Position numbers and translations under genes: made by a program. DNA of 64,000 nt from JBFGCM01 sp041581135. Its GTDB lineage: Bacteria; Actinomycetota; Acidimicrobiia; Spongiisociales; UBA5794. The DNA lies in contig JBFGCM010000007.1 of NCBI GenBank assembly GCA_041581135.1, forward strand, positions 3,430 through 67,429. Direction: 5' to 3'. Shown here one piece after another: positions 52,830 through 59,931 of this stretch (positions within the stretch are counted from its first letter, which is position 1; every line of letters begins with the position of its first letter). The notes below the pieces were generated by a model. That model was not told where the DNA came from. It saw only the letters and a program-made list of their open reading frames with translations, and did not search any database.

Positions 52830-54540
52830 CGGGCGGCACTCCCAACTGATGGAGGGCGGCGGTGGCGATCTCGGCGAACAGCGGAGCGGCGGAGACACCG
52901 CCGAACCGGAGATCGTCTTCACCCGCCGGCGGTGGACCTTGCGGCGAATCGAGTACCACGGCCACCACCACCTGCGGATCGGCCAGCGGAGCCATACCGA
53001 TGAAGCTGGAGATCCGCGCCGTCTCCGAGTAGACCAACGCTTCGGGATCCCACTTCTCGGTGGTCCCGGTCTTGCCGCCCACCGTGTACCCGTCGACGGC
53101 GGCCCGGTGACCCGTCCCACGGTTCACCACGCCCCCCAGGAAGATGCGCATGATCTCGGCGGTCTCCTGTGAGACGACGGGACGCTCGGCCGCTTCGTAC
53201 GGCTCGCGAACGCCCTCGCCGTCCACCACTTCCTTGACGATGTGCGGCTGTATCCACACGCCGTCATTGGCGATGGTGCCATACACCGCGGCCATCTGCA
53301 GGGCCGTCACGTCGACCCGATACCCGATGGCGGTGGAGGGTCCGCACACGAACTCACACCACTCCTCGGCAGGGCGGAGCAGGCCGGGGTTCTCGCCGCC
53401 GAAGTCGGAACCGGCGGTCTGTCCCAATCCGAACGCCTGGAGGTATCGGTGGTGCAGGTCGTTGCCCAGCTCGGCTTGTATGAGGATCGTGCCGACGTTC
53501 GATGAGTAGGCCACGATGTCGGCAACGCTCAGCTGCTCGGGATGGGTTCCCACGTCGGTATACACCTTGTCGGGGAACTCGATCTCCTCGGGCACCCAGA
53601 AGTACTGATTGGGGGCGATCACGCCCTCGTCGAGGGCGGCGGCGACGGTGATCAGCTTGAGTGTCGAGCCGGGTTCGAACTTGTCCGTCACGGCCCGGTT
53701 GCGGAATGCCACCGGGTCGGCGTTCGCCACATCGTTGGGATCGAACGTCGGGTAGTTCGCCATCGCCAGGATCTCTCCCGTCTCCGGATCCAACACGATC
53801 ACCGAACCCGCCGCAGCACCGACGTCTTCCACCGTTCGGCCCAGGGCCTCCTCGGCGGCGAACTGGATGCCACGATCGATCGTCAGCACCAGATCTCCCC
53901 CGGGCTGGGCCGGCGTGATGACGAGCTCGGCCTGCGGGATGGCAGCCCCGGACGGGTCACGTTCGACGATCTGCTCGCCGGGAATGCCGGCCAAGATCTC
54001 GTCGTAGCGGAGCTCGAGACCTTCGAGCGGCTCGTTGTCGCTCACCCGAACGAAGCCGAGCACCTGGGCCGCCAACGACCCGGCCGGGTAGACCCGCTTC
54101 GGCTCCTTCATGGTGAAGATCCCGGGGATGTCGGCCGCAACGATCTGGGCGGCGTCGCCCGGGTCCATCTTGCGTGCGACGAACACCATCTCTTTGTCGC
54201 GGGCGAAGCGCTCGGCGAGGAGGGCAGAGTCGACGCCGACGAGTGGCGACACGAAGCGAGCGGTCGTGAGCGGATCGTCGATGTACTGGGGGTTGGCGTA
54301 GACCGTGGTGGCGTCGATGGTCACCGCGAGCTCCACTCCGTCCCGGTCGAAGATGCGACCCCGCGGCGGGTCCAACGGCTCATTGCGAAGCCGCTGCGCC
54401 AGACCGCGCTCCACATACTCGGCTGCTTCCGCGTTGTGAAAGCTGAACAGACGGAAGCCGATGTAGCCCCACGCCATGATCACCGACAAACCGATGGCGA
54501 TGACCCGGCGATCGAGGCCGCGGCCAGCCCGCCGGCCCAC
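52819..54540 (-). CDS. ftsI: Septal transpeptidase FtsI (class B PBP)
   Basis: Cross-links septal peptidoglycan, 573 aa. One TM helix near residues 12-32, then the pedestal domain with RGRIFDRDGVELA. The transpeptidase domain has SxxK (FEPGSTLKL), SxN (YSSNVG) and KTG (VGGKTGTTEK), all intact. GTG start with GGGA 6 nt upstream. A 123-bp gap separates it from ftsL. It forms the synthase pair with FtsW. Confidence 0.97.
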   Translation of the reverse strand: MGRRAGRGLDRRVIAIGLSVIMAWGYIGFRLFSFHNAEAAEYVERGLAQRLRNEPLDPPRGRIFDRDGVELAVTIDATTVYANPQYIDDPLTTARFVSPLVGVDSALLAERFARDKEMVFVARKMDPGDAAQIVAADIPGIFTMKEPKRVYPAGSLAAQVLGFVRVSDNEPLEGLELRYDEILAGIPGEQIVERDPSGAAIPQAELVITPAQPGGDLVLTIDRGIQFAAEEALGRTVEDVGAAAGSVIVLDPETGEILAMANYPTFDPNDVANADPVAFRNRAVTDKFEPGSTLKLITVAAALDEGVIAPNQYFWVPEEIEFPDKVYTDVGTHPEQLSVADIVAYSSNVGTILIQAELGNDLHHRYLQAFGLGQTAGSDFGGENPGLLRPAEEWCEFVCGPSTAIGYRVDVTALQMAAVYGTIANDGVWIQPHIVKEVVDGEGVREPYEAAERPVVSQETAEIMRIFLGGVVNRGTGHRAAVDGYTVGGKTGTTEKWDPEALVYSETARISSFIGMAPLADPQVVVAVVLDSPQGPPPAGEDDLRFGGVSAAPLFAEIATAALHQLGVPPDAP

Positions 54541-54607
54541 GTTATTCCCTTTGGCGGTCAGAGCAGCGGAAAGCCGCCCTCAGGCCGCCAGCGCGGGGCC
54601 CGGTCGC

Positions 54608-54623
54608 GGCGCATGCCTGCGCC
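54608..54623. repeat. Palindrome in the ftsL-ftsI gap
   Basis: GGCGCA (54608-54613) and TGCGCC (54618-54623) form a perfect 6-bp stem with a 4-nt loop, midway in the 123-bp gap (54541-54663). It could be an RNA hairpin that tunes ftsI expression. No promoter is evident in the rest of the gap. Confidence 0.35.
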
Positions 54624-54663
54624 GGAGCGGAGGATGCGTGCGGTGCGTCATGGCACGGTGCGC

Positions 54664-55062
54664 TCATGGCTGCGCACTCAAGACCGACTTCAACGTGGCC
54701 CACTGCTCCTCCGGATCTGGCCGGTCCGGGCTCCCCAGGCCCGGCACAGTAAGCGGATGCGGCCCGGCTTCCGGGTAAATCATCCCCAGATCGGTGGCCG
54801 CTTTGCGGATCCGATCGGGTGATTGGAGCTGGGCGAGCTCGCGCCGCAGGTCCCAGTACCGGGATTCCTCGATCTCGATCCGGCCCTCGAGCTCCTGCAC
54901 CACGAACGCGCTGTCGTCCAGGGTGGTCCGGGAGAAGATGAGGGCGTAGAAGGCCAAGATCACGAACCCGGTGAACACGACCCAGTGCCGCACCCGCGGC
55001 CGGGGGCGCACTCGGTCCGGAACCGAGATGGCTCCCGGGATGCGGGCAACACCGGTGGTCAT
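54664..55062 (-). CDS. ftsL: FtsL-like divisome protein
   Basis: A 132-aa bitopic protein: basic Pro/Arg-rich cytoplasmic part (RVRPRPRVRHWV), one TM helix (about 26-46), then a periplasmic coiled coil (VVQELEGRIEIEESRYWDLRRELAQLQSPDRIRKAATDLGM) of the FtsL/DivIC type. Low sequence conservation, but layout and position between rsmH and ftsI are typical. ATG overlaps the rsmH stop (ATGA). Confidence 0.87.
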   Translation of the reverse strand: MTTGVARIPGAISVPDRVRPRPRVRHWVVFTGFVILAFYALIFSRTTLDDSAFVVQELEGRIEIEESRYWDLRRELAQLQSPDRIRKAATDLGMIYPEAGPHPLTVPGLGSPDRPDPEEQWATLKSVLSAQP

Positions 55063-56006
55063 GGCGCAGTCCTCTCTACGGCGCGGAGCTTGGCGCTGCG
55101 CGAACGCGGATTGGCCTGGACCTCCTCAGCGCTCGGCACGATCGGCCGGCGGGTGACCAGCCGGTACCCGGCCGTGCGTCCACACATGCATTCGGGCAGC
55201 TCGGGCGGGCACACGCAGCCGGTCGACGCAATGCGGAATCGCTGTTTGACGATGCGGTCCTCGAGCGAGTGATAGGCGATCACGACGACTCGACCTCCGA
55301 AAGCGACCAGATCGAGCGCGGCGTCCAACCCGGACTCGAGGGCCGCCAGCTCACCGTTGACCGCGATTCGGATCGCCTGGAAGGTGCGCCGTGCCGGGTG
55401 GCGGCGCCGCCGGGCGGGGGCAGGAACCGCGGAGGCGACGACCGCCGCCAACTCCGTCGTGCGCTCCAGCGGGCGAGCTGCAACGATCGCCTCGGCGATA
55501 CGGCGGGCGAATCGCTCTTCGCCGTAACGGCGAATCGTCGATGTGAGCTCGTCGACGCTCCACCCATTGACGACGTCGCCGGCCGTGAGCGGAGCATCCG
55601 GCCCCATGCGCATATCGAGCGGACCGTCCTCGTGATAGGAGAAGCCGCGCTGGGACGCATCGAGCTGATGCGAGGAGACGCCCAAGTCAAACAGGACGCC
55701 AGCAGGATGTTCCAGGGCGGCATCATCTGACGACGCCCGGTGAAGGAGCGTTGCCAGGTCGGCGAAGTTCCCGGCGACGAAACGGAGCCCGGGGTCCTCC
55801 TTCACCTGGTCCGCCGCGTCCGGGTCCCGGTCGATCGCCAGGACTCGGAATCCGGCGGTGCGGAGGGCACGGCTGTGCCCCCCGCCGCCGAACGTCGCAT
55901 CGACTATCCATGGCGCGGGCCCGCTGTCGTCCGGGAACTCCGGAGAGGTGAAGACGTCTACGACCTCTGCGACCATCACGGGCGCGTGGTAGCCGGGCTG
56001 ACCCAT
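55059..56006 (-). CDS. rsmH: 16S rRNA (cytosine-N4) methyltransferase RsmH
   Basis: Methylates C1402 of 16S rRNA, 315 aa. It begins YHAPVMVAEVVD; the SAM site is IVDATFGGGGHSRALR; DLGVSSHQLDASQRGFSYHEDGPLDMRM and VVIAYHSLEDRIVKQRF are family signatures. The C-terminal CVCPPELPECMCGR carries four cysteines. ATG at 56006 is fixed by homology and sits exactly in the loop of a perfect 9-bp hairpin that also holds part of its SD, so translation is probably regulated. Confidence 0.97.
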   Translation of the reverse strand: MGQPGYHAPVMVAEVVDVFTSPEFPDDSGPAPWIVDATFGGGGHSRALRTAGFRVLAIDRDPDAADQVKEDPGLRFVAGNFADLATLLHRASSDDAALEHPAGVLFDLGVSSHQLDASQRGFSYHEDGPLDMRMGPDAPLTAGDVVNGWSVDELTSTIRRYGEERFARRIAEAIVAARPLERTTELAAVVASAVPAPARRRRHPARRTFQAIRIAVNGELAALESGLDAALDLVAFGGRVVVIAYHSLEDRIVKQRFRIASTGCVCPPELPECMCGRTAGYRLVTRRPIVPSAEEVQANPRSRSAKLRAVERTAP

Positions 56007-56015
56007 GGTCAGCCC
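55995..56015 (-). promoter_or_regulatory. Hairpin enclosing the rsmH start codon
   Basis: In the mRNA GGGCUGACC (56015-56007) is followed directly by AUG (56006-56004) and GGUCAGCCC (56003-55995): a perfect 9-bp stem whose 3-nt loop is the start codon. The SD G-run (56018-56013) overlaps the stem base. The stem should strongly reduce initiation unless melted or re-paired. Confidence 0.7.
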
Positions 56016-56108
56016 CCCGGAGCGCTGGCGCCAAAAGGGAAGCGGGCGGAGTAAGGGGCCTTCCTAATGGCATCCGGAGGGCTGACGATGGGCCAGCCTG
56101 GGCTGACC
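55995..56108 (-). repeat. Repeated GTCAGCCC elements before rsmH
   Basis: On the minus strand GGTCAGCCC occurs at 56108-56100 and 56003-55995, and GTCAGCCC at 56086-56079. A single complementary copy GGGCTGACC lies at 56015-56007. Either upstream copy could pair with it in place of the copy inside rsmH, so two mutually exclusive folds are possible. The rest of the 156-bp gap shows no promoter I can defend. Confidence 0.5.
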
Positions 56109-56162
56109 GCGTGCCGACGGTGGTATCTCGGTTGGTGTGGTGTCGTAGACATGTCGCGTGCA

Positions 56163-56588
56163 TCAGATTCCGTACTCGCTGAACTCGGTGTCGGCGTAGG
56201 CGACGTCGGCCTCGGAGACGATCTCCTCCCAACGCGGTGTCGACCAGATCTCGATCCGATCGGCCACCCCGACGACGGTGACGTCCTTGTCGAGCCCGGC
56301 GAACTCGCGGAGCACCGGTGGGACCTGGATCCGGCCCTGCTTGTCGAGCTGCACGTCGGCAGCGCCGGCGAAGAAGGACCGGGAAAAACTGCGGGCGCGG
56401 CGGTCGCTGCGGGGAAGCCGCTTCATCTTCTCGAGCTCCTCGTCCCAACGTTCCATCGCGAACACGTAGAGACAGCGGTCCTGGCCTTTGGTGATGACGC
56501 AGCCGTCGGAGAGGGCATCACGGAACTTCCGAGGGAGGACCACACGGCCCTTCTCGTCGGCTGAGTGCTGGTACTCACCGAGAAACAC
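56163..56588 (-). CDS. mraZ: Transcriptional regulator MraZ
   Basis: DNA-binding regulator of the dcw cluster, 141 aa, made of two AbrB-like halves. The first starts FLGEYQHSADEKGRVVLPRKFRDAL, the second DVQLDKQGRIQVPPVLREFAGL; both carry the D-x-K-G-R motif that contacts DNA. GTG at 56588 follows GGGAG at 4 nt spacing; the longer frame upstream would read through its own operator. First gene of the division cluster and predicted to repress itself through the repeats upstream. Confidence 0.96.
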   Translation of the reverse strand: MFLGEYQHSADEKGRVVLPRKFRDALSDGCVITKGQDRCLYVFAMERWDEELEKMKRLPRSDRRARSFSRSFFAGAADVQLDKQGRIQVPPVLREFAGLDKDVTVVGVADRIEIWSTPRWEEIVSEADVAYADTEFSEYGI

Positions 56589-56610
56589 GCCACTCCCGTC
56601 AGTCGAGCGC

Positions 56611-56650
56611 TGTCTTCCACGAAGCCCCACTCTGCCCCACTTCCCCCCAT
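56611..56650 (-). promoter_or_regulatory. MraZ operator: four tandem 10-bp repeats
   Basis: On the minus strand four consecutive 10-bp blocks start ATGGGG, GTGGGG, GTGGGG and GTGGAA (56650, 56640, 56630, 56620). TGGG-N6 spacing is the known MraZ-binding pattern. The blocks overlap the -10 region of the promoter below, so binding would block transcription. Confidence 0.85.
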
Positions 56651-56657
56651 TTGTCAA
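56629..56657 (-). promoter_or_regulatory. Promoter of the division cluster (PmraZ)
   Basis: On the minus strand a perfect -35 TTGACA (56657-56652) and a -10-like CAGAGT (56634-56629) are separated by 17 bp. Transcription would start about 30-35 nt before the mraZ GTG. It is the only canonical -35 I found in the window. Confidence 0.65.
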
Positions 56658-56877
56658 CCATGTGCTCCACCTCCCCCCAGTCCGGCCAGGGGGCTGCGAT
56701 TCGGTCGCACCACTCGCTGCGGTGAGCGTCAGGAAGTCACTGGTGTGATGGAGATGACGCGCGCGCCACTCGGTGCCGCCCAATGGCTGCCCCGCGCACG
56801 ATGGCGGCGTCCCTACCCCTGCGCCGCTGCGGACGTATGATGGCCGACTCCTGCGACGCGTCCGCGAGGAACCTCAC

Positions 56878-57306
56878 ATGGAACTGATCCGCCACGTCGT
56901 CGTCCTCGACGCCTCGGACATCGGAGCCGAGAGCGAGTTCTGGGCAGCCATGCTCGACGGGCAGGTCGTTGCCGACGACTCCTTCCACTGCGTCATCGAC
57001 AGCGACGGGAACTGGCTGCTCGGTGTGCAGCACGCCCCGGACCACCAACCCCCCGAGTGGCCCCACGGCCGCGCCCAGCAGGCACACCTCGATCTGCACG
57101 TGATCGATGCCGCCGCCAGTACTGCACGAGCCATCGAACTCGGTGCCACACCGCTACGAACGGACGATGACCTCGAGGGACGGGAGGGCTTCCACGTGTT
57201 CGCCGATCCCGCCGGCCATCCGTTCTGCATCGGTTGGGGCCATCCAGACCACGACGACCTCCGCCGCTTCCTCGCCACACGCGGCACGACGAGCGACGTC
57301 GAGTGA
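56878..57306 (+). CDS. Glyoxalase-like (VOC-fold) protein
   Basis: A 142-aa protein with the glyoxalase/VOC fold: ELIRHVVVLDASDIGAESEFWAAMLDGQV, HLDLHVIDAAASTARAIELGAT and FHVFADPAGHPFCIGW. Possible metal ligands are His in each half and the Glu/Asp near the end, but not enough to predict a reaction. ATG with GAGGA 7 nt upstream; a TATGAT box is at 56836-56841. It is divergent from mraZ. Confidence 0.82.
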   Translation: MELIRHVVVLDASDIGAESEFWAAMLDGQVVADDSFHCVIDSDGNWLLGVQHAPDHQPPEWPHGRAQQAHLDLHVIDAAASTARAIELGATPLRTDDDLEGREGFHVFADPAGHPFCIGWGHPDHDDLRRFLATRGTTSDVE

Positions 57307-57389
57307 CCACCAGCGACCACGGAGCCGGCTCTCGCACCCTCGAGCGGCACGCAATGCCGGCGCAACCGACACTTCGCTGACGCCGAGCC

Positions 57390-57857
57390 ATGTCCAGATA
57401 CCGCATCACCGAGGAGGACCCACGAGGAGCCGACGTGGCGGCGCTGCTGGCGACCCATCTGGCCTACGCCAGAGCCCACACTCCCCCTGGTCATGTGCAC
57501 GCGCTGGACCTGGACGGCCTGGTCGACCCGTCGGTCACCTTCTTCGCTGTGCGGCGCGCCGGGGAGCTCCTGGGCGTGGGGGCCCTCCGCGAGCTCGACG
57601 CCTCCCATGGTGAGCTGAAGTCCATGCACACCGTGGAAGCGGCGCGGGGCCAGGGTGTCGGGACCGCGCTGGTGGCACACCTCTTGGAGGTGGCGGCGGC
57701 ACGCCGCTATGTCCGCGTCAGCCTGGAGACGGGCACCATGGCGGCCTTCGCCTCTGCCCGCTCGCTCTACGCGAGCTTGGGCTTCACGCCGTGCGAGCCC
57801 TTCGGCGACTACACCCGCAATCCCCACAGCGTGTGCATGACCTTGCGGCTGGCATGA
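57390..57857 (+). CDS. GNAT-family N-acetyltransferase
   Basis: A 155-aa acetyltransferase. The acetyl-CoA pyrophosphate loop is seen in EAARGQGVGTALVAHLLEVAAARRY, preceded by the beta strand HGELKSMHTV and followed by ARSLYASLGFTPCEPFGDY with the usual C-terminal Tyr. The substrate is not predictable. It starts 83 nt after the glyoxalase-like gene; there is no clear SD. Confidence 0.88.
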   Translation: MSRYRITEEDPRGADVAALLATHLAYARAHTPPGHVHALDLDGLVDPSVTFFAVRRAGELLGVGALRELDASHGELKSMHTVEAARGQGVGTALVAHLLEVAAARRYVRVSLETGTMAAFASARSLYASLGFTPCEPFGDYTRNPHSVCMTLRLA

Positions 57858-57920
57858 CCGGCCCGGGGCTACATGCGCCGACCGTCGCGAACGAACGATC
57901 CGGGCTCGCGCTTCGGGCTC

Positions 57921-59837
57921 TCAGCTCGTGATCGTGAACGGCGCCTCGAGCACCGACTGACCGCCCACCTCCACGACCCATCGCCACTCCCCCGTCTCGA
58001 CGGCGGCCAACGGCGACAGGTAGAACCCCCACGAGGAGAACGTGTAGCGAGGACACATCTCATCGGGTGTGATCGATGCATGCTCGCCGCCACTCGGCCG
58101 GATCAGCCGAACGACGAGGGCGCGCTCGCCGGTGGCGCACCCGTTCCACTGCAACCAGAACACCACGACGTCGTCCTGTGCGAACGGTCCCTGGAAGGAA
58201 CGGACGGCCGGTACGCGCTCGGTGTGTTCCAGTCGGTCAGGCCAATGGTCGGCAACGTCGGAGTCGAGGAGGTTGAGGGTCGTCGCGGCATAGGGCAGGG
58301 CGAAGCCGGTCATCCACAAGTTCTGGCTGTTACCGAACGGGCCCTCGAACGGATCGATCAGATCATCGCCGCCCACCCCGGTGTCGTACGGCGGCTCCAA
58401 CACGGCGAAATGCAGGTGCGGATCGCTGGAGTTGCCCGACGAGCCGACCTCTGCGATCTGTTGACCTCGCCGCACGTCGTCGCCGACTTCGACCAGCACC
58501 GAGTCCTTCCGCAGATGCGAGTACCAGGTCCGCTGACCGTTGCCGTGCTGGACGAGCACGAAGTTGGACATCGGCTCGTCGCAGACACCGTGTTCGATGC
58601 CGCATGTGTTCCGATCGAAGTGCCCATCGTCCCGCGCCACGACGACGCCGTCTTCGGCTGCGTAGACGGGAACCCCTGCGTCCATCTGCTCGAAGTTCCG
58701 AAGGGTGAGGTCCAGGCCGTTGTGCTGGTCGTACAGCCACGTCCCACCCTGATGATCGAGCACCACACCGGGACTCGGATCGTGGTCCTGGTAGTTCACC
58801 ACCACCCAGTCCACGTTGGGCAGGCCTCGCACCGGAATCCCCAGCTGCAACATGGTGCTGCCCACCGGGGCGATCCACAGCGACGTGTACGTCACCAGGC
58901 CGTCCTCCGGATCGACGGAGGCGGCGATGTCGATGGGTGCATAACCTTGCGACGACTTCTCCTCGACAAGCGCCCGATGGTCATCGTGGGTGCGGTCGAC
59001 GAACACGTAGTGGCGGGGAGAGGGCGTTGCGTGCCACACCTTGGTGTGGCTCACTCCACCCTGACCATCCGGATCGACGCCGACGCGAACTGGCTGGAGG
59101 GAGGTTCCATGGTCCTCCCAGTGAAAGTCGTAAGTGCTCATTCCGTGGCGCCCGACGTAGTCGCCTCCTTCGAGATACCAGATGGCCACGTACCGCACGA
59201 CGCCGCCATCGAGATACCCGTCGACGTCGATGAGCTTGAGCGGACAGGGACGCGGCACCCGGCCGGGCACAGAGGTCGCCTCGGCGAACGACGACGCAAC
59301 CGGGGCCAGATCACCACGCCGGCAGGGTCGGACAGCGAAGGTGTCCACGGCTCGCTGGAGCTGCCGGGCCGACATCCCCAGCCGGCCCATGTACACCACG
59401 TCGGGATCAACATGCCACACCGCGGCGAAACGAGCCTGGCCATCGACCTCGTATGCGGCGACCGACACCACGTAGAGGCCCTGGCGGCGCAGCGCCGCCG
59501 CCTCGCGGATCAGCTCCGGGCCGGTGAGTCCTTCGCGGACCGTCCACGCCTGAGCCGGGTCGGTTGCCTGCCATGACTCCCAGATGGCGCTGAAGAGCGC
59601 CGCTCCGGCCTCGGACGCCACAACCTCGATTCGGCTGGGCCGATACCCATCGGCTCCGAGGTCGTCCACCGCCAGGTGGAACTCGCTCGCGGTCAAGCCG
59701 TGCCTGATCACGAAGGGGTCTCCGGCAGCGACAGGATCGGTGTGCACCACGGCCGAAGTCACGACCGCCACCAGGAGAACGGCGACTCCACAGGCCACAC
59801 GCCGGAAACGCACTGCGGTCGAGGGGCGGTATGCCAT
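57921..59837 (-). CDS. Secreted M23 metallopeptidase with tandem N-terminal repeats
   Basis: Predicted cell-wall hydrolase, 638 aa. Signal peptide or anchor about residues 14-38. Then five repeats of about 45-75 residues (about 43-88, 96-143, 147-222, 226-270, 277-323), each with a HGLTASEF-like start, a GYR/GYA motif and an ending like FSAIWE or YVAIWY, resembling bacterial tandem repeat domain 1 (BTRD1) of polyglycine hydrolases. The M23 domain has zinc ligands His372 and Asp376 (HNGLDL) and His476, with catalytic His441 and His474 (PHLHF). A C-terminal beta domain of about 130 residues follows. GGAGG precedes ATG by 6 nt. Confidence 0.88.
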   Translation of the reverse strand: MAYRPSTAVRFRRVACGVAVLLVAVVTSAVVHTDPVAAGDPFVIRHGLTASEFHLAVDDLGADGYRPSRIEVVASEAGAALFSAIWESWQATDPAQAWTVREGLTGPELIREAAALRRQGLYVVSVAAYEVDGQARFAAVWHVDPDVVYMGRLGMSARQLQRAVDTFAVRPCRRGDLAPVASSFAEATSVPGRVPRPCPLKLIDVDGYLDGGVVRYVAIWYLEGGDYVGRHGMSTYDFHWEDHGTSLQPVRVGVDPDGQGGVSHTKVWHATPSPRHYVFVDRTHDDHRALVEEKSSQGYAPIDIAASVDPEDGLVTYTSLWIAPVGSTMLQLGIPVRGLPNVDWVVVNYQDHDPSPGVVLDHQGGTWLYDQHNGLDLTLRNFEQMDAGVPVYAAEDGVVVARDDGHFDRNTCGIEHGVCDEPMSNFVLVQHGNGQRTWYSHLRKDSVLVEVGDDVRRGQQIAEVGSSGNSSDPHLHFAVLEPPYDTGVGGDDLIDPFEGPFGNSQNLWMTGFALPYAATTLNLLDSDVADHWPDRLEHTERVPAVRSFQGPFAQDDVVVFWLQWNGCATGERALVVRLIRPSGGEHASITPDEMCPRYTFSSWGFYLSPLAAVETGEWRWVVEVGGQSVLEAPFTITS

Positions 59838-59857
59838 CACGCACCTCCCTCCTCGCT

Positions 59858-59873
59858 GGGTGATGTCTCACCC
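59858..59873. repeat. Palindrome upstream of the M23 peptidase gene
   Basis: GGGTGA (59858-59863) and TCACCC (59868-59873) form a perfect 6-bp inverted repeat with a 4-nt centre, about 20 nt before the M23 gene start. It could be an operator or leader hairpin. The 94-bp gap (59838-59931) is too short for a c-di-AMP riboswitch and I see none of its motifs. Confidence 0.4.
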
Positions 59874-59931
59874 TTCACGCGACCACCACAGGGCCGGCCT
59901 CGCCAGAGGCGGTCGCCAGGTTCGCGTCGGA

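Noticed and set aside
59838..59931. Possible c-di-AMP riboswitch before the M23 peptidase
   Set aside because: Such switches precede wall hydrolases in actinobacteria, but the gap is only 94 bp and none of the conserved core is visible.
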